Assembly: GCA_905221605.1 (NCBI GenBank)
Contig: CAJNDS010001802.1
Coordinates: 339,501 to 403,500 of the forward strand
Length of the DNA: 64,000 bases
Source: Symbiodinium natans
Lineage: Eukaryota; Sar; Dinophyceae; Suessiales; Symbiodiniaceae
Reading direction: 5' to 3'
Part shown: positions 55,056 through 64,000 of the stretch, piece by piece
How the letters are laid out: the number at the start of each line of letters is the position of its first letter
How positions within the stretch are numbered: position 1 is the stretch's first letter
Made by a program: the position numbers and the translations under genes
The notes under the pieces: model-generated
Seen by the model: the letters and a program-made list of their open reading frames with translations, nothing else
What the model was told of the DNA's origin: nothing
The model's database searches: none

Positions 55056-58000
55056 ACCCCTACGCCCTCGAAAAGAAACTCGAGGAGCTGCAGTCCCAGC
55101 GCACCCTCCTGACTGCTGAGGAGCAGTCCACGGCCCCCTGGCATAGCTACCTCTCTTCAGGGTTTAGGGTTTGGGGTTTAGGGTTTAGGGTTCAGGGTCT
55201 AGGGTTCAGGGTTTAGGGTTTAGGGTTCAGGGTTTAGGGTTCAGGGTTGGGGCCTTAGGGTTCAGGATTCAGGGTTTAGGTTGGGTTGAGGGCATAGCGT
55301 CGTTGCAGGGCTAGGACCCATCAGCTGCTATGTGTTTTTTCTTCTGGTGCTGCCTTCGCCTTGTACTCGATAAGATATATTATATGCCCCTTTCAAGAGA
55401 AAGAGGCATCCCTTTTTATATTTTGCATTCCTAGGTTTATTTGGGGCCCAGTAGAGGTTCTTCATGACATCGCACGTCGTGTCTAAGGGTCGGAGGTTGT
55501 CTCGGCGAAGGCGTGCCAGTCATAGACGGATCATACAAGACGCGATCCCAGGGAGCCCAAGATTCCGGCTGTAAGGGGTATACAGGCTGGTTTTAAAATT
55601 CGGACTTCTATATGACTATATGGTTCCATCAAGGTATTTTGGGTTTCTTCCTTAAGGCTGTGCGGGGCATTGGGCTTCCAGGGTACCGGGCCTGACATGT
55701 CAACCGACACAGCAATTGCCCGAACAAGGTCATCTCCATGTACGTGGCTTCGTGAGCACAAGTTCATGACCCCACACTCTGGCGCTTCATTCGCGGATTC
55801 TTCAACATGATGCAGGGGCTGTGAAGATCGTGGCCGTTGCATGCAGCATAAACCCGAAGCCTAAAAATAATGGTTTGCCTCCGTGCCTGTCAGTAGACAT
55901 GTGGCTGCTCGAACAAAGACTTCTGGCAGCAGCCAGTTCTTACTTTGCGGTGGCGTTGCAGCTTGCTTTGCAGCTTCCCACCTTGTGCAGGGGTGCGGTT
56001 TACGGGGTTCAGTCTAAGCTTTTTGGGCTCAGGGAGTTGTAGGGTTGAGGGTTGAGGGTTTAGGCCCAAGCTTTGCCGCCCAGTTTTCCATCTGTGAGAG
56101 ATGCAAGAAAGCCGCCAGTCGGAGCAAAGACAGAAGCCCCGAACCCTTGTTCGCAGGGTGCCAACTTGGAATGGTTGTGGTTTCTCCTATCGCTTAATTC
56201 TAGGATCCCCTCCCCCCCTTCCCCCCCCCCCCCCCCCCCCCAAAATTCTAGGATCCCCTCCCCCCCCCCCCCTACGCGCAAGAAATCGTTGAGGGTGGTT
56301 GAATTATATGCCTGGCGAAAGGTTTAGGGGTTTGAGGTTCAGGCTCAGGTTGGGTTCTCCATCATCTGAGCTTCGCAATGGCTTCGGTTGGGGCGTTTAG
56401 ATGTAAACTTTTGCTTTCGCAGTGAGAAATCCTTCGGGTTTAGGAGGGCTCCAGAACCGACATCGTTGGCGATTCTCCTCGAACCGAACACCACACTTCG
56501 TACACCCGAAGCCACGAAGCAGCAGAAGGGGTCTTCGTGTCGCGCCTGATTTCCTCAAGCCCCGAAGACCCTACATCACAACCCCCAAACCCTAAGCTCC
56601 AGACCCAAAGTCCCAGAGTCCCAGAGTCCCAAAGCCCCTAAACCCTAAACCCTAAACCCTAAACCCTAAACCCTAAACCCCAAGCCCTAAGCCCCAACAA
56701 ACCCCCAAATTCCCCAACCCCAAGCCCTAAGCCCCAACAAACCCCCAACTTCCCCAACCCCAAGCCCTAAGCCCCAACAAACCTCCAAATCCCCCAGCCC
56801 TCAAACCATAGGCTGTGGAGGGCCTAGTCGAGCTCGGTGCCGCCAAGCAGGCCAACAGTCGCCCTGAAGCAGGGTTCAGGGTTTATAGGGCTTTAGGGTA
56901 TACAGAGTTAAGGGTATTAGGGTTCTGGGTTTACGGTTTTAGGGCGAGCTGAGATTGAAGGATTTTCGTGGGGTTTAAGGACTTAGTGGCTTCGTGGTGG
57001 GATTTGGGGGCTTAGTTGTTGCTTTCGGGATTGGACTAATGACCCAGGGTTGCCGAACACCCAGCACAGCACACCCAGAGACATGAGAGACCAAACACCT
57101 TGGAAGCCCAAAAGGGTTTAGGGTTAGGGTTTAGGGTTTAGGGTCTAGGGTCTAGGGTCTAGGGTTTAGGGTTTAGGGTTTAGGGTTTAGGGTATAGGGT
57201 TTAGGGAAACCTGGCACTCGCCCCGGTCCTAAAGGTTTAGCGTTTAGGGTTTAGGGTTTATCAACCTAGAACTGGTTTGGGGCTTCATTGGGGTAGGTTC
57301 GGGTTTCGGGTTTTAGGGTATGGCCGCCCAAGGCTGCCTTAGCACAAAACCCGACACCACACAGGCTTTGCCCAACAGGATCCCCTGAACCTGAAACAAT
57401 ATATATCCCCTAAACCCTGAGCCCTAAACCCTAAACCGTAGAACCTAAGCCCTAAACCCTAAACCCTAAACCCTAAGCCCTAAGCCCTAAGCCCTAAGCC
57501 CTAAGCCCTAAGCCCTAAACCCTAAAAACCCTAAACGTATGCTTCGTGGTGGAAGGCTGCGGTGAGCCTGCACTCGGAGATCAAGTTTGTGTTGTGCGGC
57601 GTCCTTGGTCGAGATCTATTTTCTTTCTCCCTGCTAGACAGACCGCTGAGGTCTCCGTTGTGTCTCGGCGTGGATAAGATTCGCCTGGACCTTGGACTAA
57701 ATTCGTGAGGGAGCTCCAAGAACCATGGGAGCCATGCTTCCCGATGCTGGACATGCGATGGGCAGCAATGCTCATTGCAGGCGAGTGACGAGAGAGCTGC
57801 ACGGCGCGAGGTGGGGGGTTTGCACTGACAGCCCGGCACAGATGTTAACTTGATCCTGTCAGGCGCGCATCTCTGCTTCACGAAGCTTCCAGGAGGGAAA
57901 GCTCCGCCAGACGGCGGGGAACTTAACTATCTGCCATGTACATCCGGTTTTCCAAATCAGGGTCTCTTTTCGTGCTCGAAGTTCTTAAGGCTGCAGCTGC

Positions 58001-61000
58001 TCCAGGGCTTCCCCTCTGTCCCCAATCTAAACTCTGGGCCTCCAAGGGGCCTAGGATTATGGATGTGTAGTACTCCTGTTCTCTTGTTGTTTTGGTTAGG
58101 ATCCTGTGAGATTGACAAACTGCACCCTTGACACGTTTCACTGCAGGCTCACAAACTGGGAAGCCGCATCGAAAAGCTGGGCAGCAAGCGCTTGCCAGCT
58201 GGCCGCAGCTTTCTTGGACGTTCATAGGAGCCATCAGTAGGACGTAGGACCCCGCAGCCCCTGAACCTTTGAGGCCTAATCTCTGAACGCTGAAAGCCCT
58301 CAAGCCCCTGAAGCCCCTGAAGCCCTGAGCCCCAAAGCCTTCAGGCTGCAAGAGGCTTTTCTTCAGCTCGGGCCCCGGTTTTGGATGAATGGTAAGGTCA
58401 AGGTTAAGGCGGTTTCGGCAAGTCTTGGGATGCCTTGCAGAAGTTTAGCGTTTCGGGTTCAGGGGTCAGGACGGTCAGGGGTCAGAGTTTCTTTGGAGTT
58501 TCGGATTGTTTCGCGTTTGAGGGTTTAGGGTGCAATGTGAAAAGCATCTGTTCACACGGCAGCCTTTCCAAGCTGGCCTGCCTGAAGGCCTACTTGGCAA
58601 GAAGACCAAGATTGCCCGAAACACGGAAACCCCAAATCCAAGCATTCCCAACGCCCCTGCAAGCGCCCGAAGGTGGCTCCAACAGGCCCAAGACCAAAGC
58701 GGCTTGAGGAGGCCCACCCATGGGACTTCAGTAGGGATTTTGCAACTCAGCTATCCTCCAGGGTCTCCTGTACTCCTCCACTTCCCAGCCCCCCGGCCTT
58801 CCCAGCCTTACTGAATGCGCGCAGTCATCCTCACACAGATGATCCCTATAGAACCCTCCAGTGACAAGCAAGTTGCTAAGTTCCAGTATTGGCATCCTCT
58901 TAGTCGGCATGGAAATCTGAGTTGGGGAGGGGAGGCAGTGTAGGTTCAGTGATCAGGAGCTAAATGACGTTGAGGGTTTCCGAAATAAGGGGTACCTTAT
59001 TGGGCCCTTGCAAAAAGGACAAGGGTCCCCTTCATTGTGGGTCTAAATTAGGGGTCGCTTGTTTGGATTGGAGAGCTGGGGGGCTTTCGCCGTGGTGCTT
59101 CGCGGGCGTAAGGGGCTTGGGGGTTCGGGGACAGAGCTCCTTCAGGGCACCCCTACGCGGTGCGGAGTATGCATGAGCCTGACAGTCTACGGAAAACCCC
59201 CGAATCAGAAATCAACCCTAAGACCCTCGAACCCGAAAACCTAGGGGCCCTAAGCAATTCCCTGAAAGGAACCTTGTGAGGTTCCTCATACCCGAATTCC
59301 TTGCCAAGACAAACCTTCAACCACCCCAAACCGCGAGCCCTAAACCCTAGACCCCAAACCCTAAACCCGATGTAAACCAACAACAAGTCGAGGAGGAACC
59401 AGCTCCTGGCGGCCTCGGCGGAGCAGGTCTGGGCGATGCGCCGGGACCCGAGCAAGGGGCTTTGGGTTTTTTTGGGGTTCAAGGGTTTGAGGGTTTTGGG
59501 TTGGGATGTTCCCCCCTAAACTAGCAGTGCTTAGTAGGGATTATACTAGGGGGTACTAGAATCCCTGCTAAGGACTGCTAGTATAAGGCGGAACTTCCCG
59601 AGCTTAAGGTTTTTTTGGGTTCAAGGGCTTTGGGTGCTTGCTTTTTTTGAGGGACTGTATGTTTCTGGTGCAGGGCGTTAGACTTTGGTTTAACATAAGA
59701 AGCCCTGAGGGCTTTGTATCGGCAGGGTTGCACTTTGGGTTTCAGGATTTAATTTGGGGCTTGGAGGTTTTGTATAGGGCTGCATAGTTATGGCTCTGGC
59801 GTTTCGCAGTTTGGTCGGCTTAGGATTTCGGTCTTTGACGCTCATATCTCATGATGGGCCTCCTTAAATGAAGCGGACCGTATGCACTCAGGGAAGGGAA
59901 GCCCAGGACCTCTTCATCTTGGGATGTTCTCCCTTATACTGCCAGTCCTTGTAGGGATGATTCTACTAAGGACTGTTAGTATAAGGGGGAACATCCCAAT
60001 CTTCATTCCCCTTCCTGGGTTGTTCACCACCCTGACATCCAATCCGATCTTGTCTGCCACCAGGTCGGCACAATTGCCTATGCCAATGTCTCTCCTCACG
60101 CTAATCATTCATCGTAGAGCTGTCGTCAAGCAACATGCGGGGGTGACCCAGACTCAGGAAGCGCCTTCAGTCATTTTTTGGATCGTCCCCTGATATTCCC
60201 CCAGTGGCTGCGGTGAGAAGGCTCCGTAGAGAAGATTGCGTATTCCATCCTGACACAGACAAAGAGGCCCAATCTGGCAGTGTTGGTGGTCACTTTAATA
60301 AGACATGGTTTAGCACAGCGTCTTATATGACTATTCTTGATCTTACTATTATTAGTATTAGTATCATCATTATTCTAATTAGTATTAGTATGAGTTTTAT
60401 GATTATGATTATTATTCTTCTTCTTGCAGCACTGCTGAGGCTCCGACGCGAAGAGGCGGTCCATGCAGCAGGCGCCCTTGTGAAGGTTGTGACAAGGAAC
60501 TCGTGACAAGGAACTCACGTTGGGCTCTGTGCAGATCGCTTCAAGAGTTGCCAGGCGGAACGCTGGCAACGAGACAACGACAGTATTCTCCTTTACTTCG
60601 TCATGGAACGTCTTGCGCCCAATGTGAGGGCAATGAAATGCCTTGACATGTACAGGCTTAAGGATCTTAAGGACTTAGAGCCGTCTGGGTGTTACGGCAC
60701 AAAGCCCAGAACCGAAGTTATAAGAAATTCGCAAGTCCCTCAACACTCGAAGCCCCCAGACTGAGGCTGGAATGCTTCTGCTGCACAAAGTATGCGACAG
60801 AATGCCCAGGGACTGAGGAGCTTCGGTTGCAATGGCACCCTAAGCATTGGAAACATCATTGCTCTTCGGTCTTGAGCTTTGATATTATTGTTGCAAATGT
60901 TACAACCCTTTGAGCTATTCCGTTTTTGTCGATCCTGAACACTTAACACAGGCACTGAAGTCCTAAACCCCAAAGTACCTGCTCCATCCTAGATCCCCTA

Positions 61001-61374
61001 AACGCCCTAGCCCCGCCGTCCTTCGATTGCTGTGCTTTGCGGCGCGTGAGCCAAGGAAGATGGAGGACTGGCAGCTTGTGTTTCTGAGGCTTCCCTCAGG
61101 TTTTAGGGCTGAGGTTTGCAGCATTTTATTTTGTTTTTGGCGGGGGGTCTCCACCCTCGAAACAGGTTCTACAAGATGCGAGCAGGATGTGGGGGGTGGA
61201 GAGGGATGCCCTGTTGTATGGAGATCATTGTGTTCTCAGCCTCTCGGCCGATTCTCTTCCGCAGCTGCTGCAGCGGTAGACAGGGCGGTCGCTCATGGCA
61301 CGAAGTATGACCCGTATGCAGGATGGGATGCTAGACGATCCGCAAGTCCACCGTTAGACCAAGACGACTCTTGA
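55056..61374 (+). CDS. Unrecognised gene made of short charged/helical exons
   Basis: A series of + strand exon candidates between telomere-like intron ends: 55056-about 55155 (DPYALEKKLEELQSQRTLLT, predicted coiled coil); about 55770-55828 (HDPTLWRFIRGFFNMMQGL); about 56814-56875 (AVEGLVELGAAKQANSRPEA); 57710-57780 (ELQEPWEPCFPMLDMRWAAM, GC donor); 58147-about 58205 (AHKLGSRIEKLGSKRLPAG); 58345-58391 (LQEAFLQLGPRFWMN, GTAAGG donor); about 59388-59455 (NQLLAASAEQVWAMRRDPSK); 60430-about 60486 (ALLRLRREEAVHAAGALVK); and about 61262-61374 (VDRAVAHGTKYDPYAGWDAR, TGA stop). I do not recognise the family. The frames are helical and rich in Glu, Arg, Leu and Ala. Grouping them into one gene rests only on strand and spacing. 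Confidence 0.45.
55159..55285. repeat. (TTTAGGG)n tract after a donor
   Basis: About 15 units, many TTCAGGG or TCTAGGG variants, starting immediately after the coiled-coil exon ending at about 55155. The inverse (CCCTAAA)n tract at 54980-55044 ends about 12 bp before the same exon. Confidence 0.95.
56218..56272. repeat. Poly-C tracts with duplicated flank
   Basis: Two C-rich runs, each preceded by the same TTCTAGGATCCCCTCCCCC word (56200 and 56246 regions), so this is a small tandem duplication built around homopolymers. Confidence 0.85.
56637..56800. repeat. (CCCTAAA)n tract and 40-bp tandem repeat
   Basis: A perfect CCCTAAA run to about 56680 is followed by three 40-bp units starting at 56681, 56721 and 56761, each beginning CAAGCCCTAAGCCCCAACAA. 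The 40-mer itself begins with a variant telomere-like unit. The exon candidate at about 56814 follows. Confidence 0.95.
57114..57262. repeat. (TTTAGGG)n tract
   Basis: About 14 units to 57212 (several TCTAGGG) and a further short set at 57237-57262. The inverse-sense tract (CCCTAAA, then seven CCCTAAG units) is at 57408-57537, 145 bp away, so the pair can fold back. Confidence 0.95.
57408..57537. repeat. (CCCTAAA)n and (CCCTAAG)n tract
   Basis: About 17 units, including a homogeneous block of seven CCCTAAG copies, a local expansion of one variant. Confidence 0.95.
58972..59054. repeat. GGTACC-family element, copy 7 (forward orientation)
   Basis: Reads GAGGGTTTCCGAAATAAGGG, then GTACCTTATTGGGCCCTTGC, then AAGGGTCCCCTTCATTGTGG. 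The left half is closest to the family consensus. Confidence 0.8.
59501..59599. mobile_element. Palindromic TTGGGATG element, copy 2 (99 bp)
   Basis: Starts TTGGGATGTTCCCCCCTAAA and then CTAGCAGTGCTTAGTAGGG. Ends CCCTGCTAAGGACTGCTAGT, then ATAAGGCGGAACTTCCC. The arms are inverse complements with a few mismatches around a short centre. Confidence 0.88.
59919..59999. mobile_element. Palindromic TTGGGATG element, copy 3 (81 bp)
   Basis: Starts TTGGGATGTTCTCCCTTATA, then CTGCCAGTCCTTGTAGGG. Ends ACTAAGGACTGTTAGTATAA, then GGGGGAACATCCCAA. This is the shortest and best-matched foldback, only 319 bp from copy 2 and in the same region of the unrecognised gene. Confidence 0.9.
60345..60429. repeat. 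ATT/AGT-rich tract ending at an acceptor
   Basis: Repeated TATTAGTATTAGTAT and ATTATGATTATTATT words run into TTCTTCTTCTTGCAG, followed by the ALLRLRREEAV exon. It resembles the tract at 48188-48243. Confidence 0.85.
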
Positions 61375-63558
61375 TGAGATCGGTACAAATGCAACGACTT
61401 CCGGACCTTTCAAGCTTCGAAGGGTTTAGGGTTTAAGGGTTCAGGGTGTCGCTATGCGCCATCCTACCGCCCTCGGTCCCGCTTCTGTCGCACAAAGCGA
61501 GAGTCGAGGTTCATCAGCTTCAAAATGCCTAGCCCTTGAGCCCCGAAAACTCTCGGATACCCACCCTTTCCAGAACCCCCCCCCCCCCCGAACACCCAGG
61601 AAGCCAAACCTCCCACACGCCAAGCCTCTTACACGCTGATTCTTCAGCTGTCTTGGGCTCCTTATGATCGCCATGGTCCGCGCCAAGCTACGCCGGTCTG
61701 CGCTGGGCCTGGCCCGGTCCTCCGTTTCCTGCCGCCCCCTGCCTTCTTTTGGGGGATTAGGGGCTGCCGGGGCTTGGGAGCTTTACAGGCTTGACATTGG
61801 GAGCTATGCCCGAGGCCGTTGTTGTTAACTACTGTGAATGTGTGTGACGTTATATGCACAGACATGCAGACATGCTCAAGTATGAAATCGTAGGTACGCA
61901 GGACACGAAAAGACGGACAACCAAGTAAAGCTGGAACCTGCCCCTTCGGTACTGATGTCTTCAGAGTTTTGGAGGGGTTTAGGGCTTAAAGCCCCAAACC
62001 CGAAAGCTGCATATCACCTTTTGACGCTGAGGATCGCAAAGCCTCTGGCGGTGGCGCTTCCACTTGGCGTGTGCAGGCCCAGGGTTCATAGTCAGGGCTT
62101 CGCGCGGGATTGGGCAGGTGCAGGGTTCTAAGATATTTGGGCTTCAGAAAGTTGGGGTTTGCGGTCCAGGACGTAGGGTTACCCCAATTAGGGTTACGGC
62201 TGTGGGTTTCGGGATGTCTGGGTGTTGTGAGGTGGGCCTTCAGGTCTAGAGTCTAGAGTTTGCCGATGGGATGTTTTTTCTGGGTTGAGGCTTTAAAGGC
62301 TTCTGAGTGCGTGGAAGTACCCTATGATAGAGCGGAGAAGCTCTGCCGTTTTTTGTCGCTTGATTTCGGATGTGCCGGGTCGTGGAGGATGAGTTTGCCT
62401 GACTTGATGGACACTATGGCTTCCTGTAACAGGGATTGTAACCTGACACCCTACACCTGTGTGTTCGCCTACAGGGCCTGAGCTTTCCTGTAGGACACTG
62501 AATATTATCGGGCCCATCCAAGCAAGTGGCACCCCGGACCCCGGATCTTGAGACGGCAGGCAGCAAGCAGTGCTGGACCACCTGACAAGAAGTACAGCAA
62601 GGGTCATGATCTTCAGAGCAGCCTGTGTTTTCCCAACGCCTTATAGGGCCCCAAAGCCCCCAAAGCCAGGGAAGTGGGGTTGCGTCCTTGGTTGCGGAAC
62701 AGGCTTTTGCTCCTTCTTGGTGCCCCTACGCTGCTCCGACGGCGCACGAAGGCAAGGCATGGTTGGGAGATCTCGAGGTTCGACGCTAGCAGAGGTAGCC
62801 GCGCCTTGTAATTCGCGGAGGTCAGACCCTTGTTTTAGTATCTGCGCTGTGTGTCATCCTCGTCCTCATCATCGTCCTCAGCGGCTAAGCTGAATTCTGG
62901 TAAGGTAGAACTACACTAAAAGAAGGCATTGAGCATCCATGCCCCCCAGCCACCCTCATTCAAAACCGACATGCCTGGCATGTCAAGCAGGACCTTCTTC
63001 ACAGCAGCTCCGTTTCAGGCGCGAGCCCGAAATCCAGGCTTCTTGGCAACGGAGTATAGGATTGTGCTTGTTGTTAGAGAAGGGTTGGGCAAATAAGGCG
63101 GTAATGAGAGCCTTACGCGGCATAATTGTGAAAGCGGCCCAGTTACTACAGAACATGTCGTCAACCATGCGACCACTGGACTGCCCTGTCTGAGGCTCTG
63201 CGCCCACAGCGCGACGCTTGGTCAACGAAGCAGGCTTCGAGGCCCTGGGCATGAAAGCACGGGCCACCACCCCAAACAAGCTGAGGGTTCGGCTTGGACT
63301 TCCCCACAATCCTTTGATCCCAAGGCCCAATATAGCTTATTCTGCTCACCATGAGCCACAAAGCGTCCCAGATCAAGTGCTCAGCCACCATCTGCGAACT
63401 CCCGGTTCCCAAAAGACCTCCCCGACCTTCAATCCCAGGATTTAGCTTCTTCCCCCAAGACCCTCTTTGGGTGCCTGTGCTAGTAATTAGGGTACCCCCC
63501 CCCCTCCAATTTTGAACCCTCAACCTTGAAGAAACCCCACCACCCTGAAAACTGCCAG
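61375..63558. other. Stretch without a recognised exon
   Basis: Open frames exist, for example from about 62300 (EVPYDRAEKLCRFLSLDFG, + strand), but carry no known motif. A 13-nt C run lies at about 61578. It may be one long intron or an intergenic gap. Confidence 0.35.
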
Positions 63559-63657
63559 GTGGGTGTCATGATGTCTCCCGAAGAAGCAGACCGACTGGGT
63601 CTCAAACCTTTCGGAGATGGCGGGGCTGAGAACGAGACGTCGCCGTGCCGGGGCTAA
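63559..63657 (+). CDS. Last exon of an unrecognised gene
   Basis: After the acceptor CTGCCAG, a 33-codon frame reads VGVMMSPEEADRLGLKPFGD, then GGAENETSPCRG and TAA. The clean acceptor, good codon pattern and stop mark it as a terminal exon. It may belong to the gene at 55-61 kb or to a separate one. Confidence 0.5.
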   Translation: MGVMMSPEEADRLGLKPFGDGGAENETSPCRG

Positions 63658-63874
63658 CAGCGGAGTCCAGCCTGTTGGGTTTAGGATTTATCGGGCTTAG
63701 GGCCAGGGGTTTAGGCTATTTGGGTATTTTAGGTTGGTATTTCCAGGGTGTTTTTGGGGGTTTTTGTGGTTTGGGGTTTGCTTTGGGCTTGGAGGGTTTG
63801 GACGTGTCGGGTTCGAGCTTTCTTTAGGGTTTTGAGGCTTCGAAAACCCTCAAACTCTCAACCAACCTGATTCC

Positions 63875-63976
63875 TTGGGATGTTCCCCTTCTACTAACAG
63901 TCCTTAACAGGGATCATAGTACCCCCTTACTATACTCCCCAAAAAAGGGCTGTTGGCAGAAGGGGGAACGTCCCAA
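63875..63976. mobile_element. Palindromic TTGGGATG element, copy 4 (102 bp)
   Basis: Starts TTGGGATGTTCCCCTTCTAC, then TAACAGTCCTTAACAGGG. Ends GGGCTGTTGGCAGAAGGGGG, then AACGTCCCAA. It lies about 220 bp after the last exon, near the right edge of the window. Confidence 0.88.
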
Positions 63977-64000
63977 CTGCCTCCCGTCAAGCCGAGGCGG

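Noticed and set aside
56073-56327. Pro-rich and Gly-rich open frames around poly-C/poly-G tracts (also near 16100, 24100, 36100, 40850, 51200)
   Set aside because: They are translations of homopolymer tracts without any supporting exon signals.
1-64000. CRISPR array, bacterial operon, tRNA or rRNA genes
   Set aside because: No regularly spaced direct repeats with unique spacers, no Shine-Dalgarno-led gene strings and no cloverleaf or rRNA core sequence were recognised by eye.

Overview
The window looks like nuclear DNA of a photosynthetic dinoflagellate, most like Symbiodiniaceae or Polarella. I infer this from four things: a peridinin-plastid-style light-dependent protochlorophyllide reductase with a long N-terminal targeting region; long pentatricopeptide-repeat (PPR) genes; many short exons joined by introns with GC and GA as well as GT donors and a G after nearly every acceptor; and very frequent TTTAGGG/CCCTAAA (plant/alveolate telomere-type) tracts inside introns. 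No bacterial operon, tRNA, rRNA or spliced-leader gene was seen.

Every gene I could recognise reads on the + strand. Left to right: two tandem GH5-like secreted glycoside hydrolases (about 0.5-6.6 kb; the first lacks its 5' part); a PPR gene (7.9-10.4 kb); a single-domain voltage-gated cation channel with C-terminal EF-hands (about 12.2-20.7 kb); a TruA-family tRNA pseudouridine synthase (22.1-27.0 kb); a third, different GH5-type glucanase-like gene (30.0-39.7 kb); an unrecognised gene ending at 44,876; a second, heavily fragmented PPR gene (46.4-51.7 kb); the two-exon protochlorophyllide reductase (51,951-53,789); and one or two unrecognised genes of short charged exons (55.0-63.66 kb). The products are not one pathway: they point to wall/polysaccharide digestion (three hydrolases), organellar RNA handling (PPR), tRNA modification, membrane signalling and chlorophyll synthesis.

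Most of the window is intron or intergenic DNA with a striking organisation. Where exons can be placed, the DNA just after the donor tends to be T/G-rich (TTTAGGG-like) and the DNA just before the acceptor C/A-rich (CCCTAAA-like), so many introns have telomere-like inverted ends. Three dispersed element families lie on top of this: four palindromic 81-102 bp elements starting TTGGGATGTTCC; seven roughly 75-110 bp elements with a GGTACC core and GGGTTTCCG/GGGTTTACG ends; and three elements bounded by a shared left end (TTTTAACGCTACGCGACC) and right end (GGCCTCGGCGGAT) carrying G- or C-rich tracts. There is also a 420-bp near-perfect palindrome, a 64-nt G run, a roughly 267-bp GAA array and several other microsatellites.

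Exon boundaries given to the base were chosen so that reading frame and family alignment continue across the junction; those marked 'about' are approximate. All calls are by eye, with no database search.
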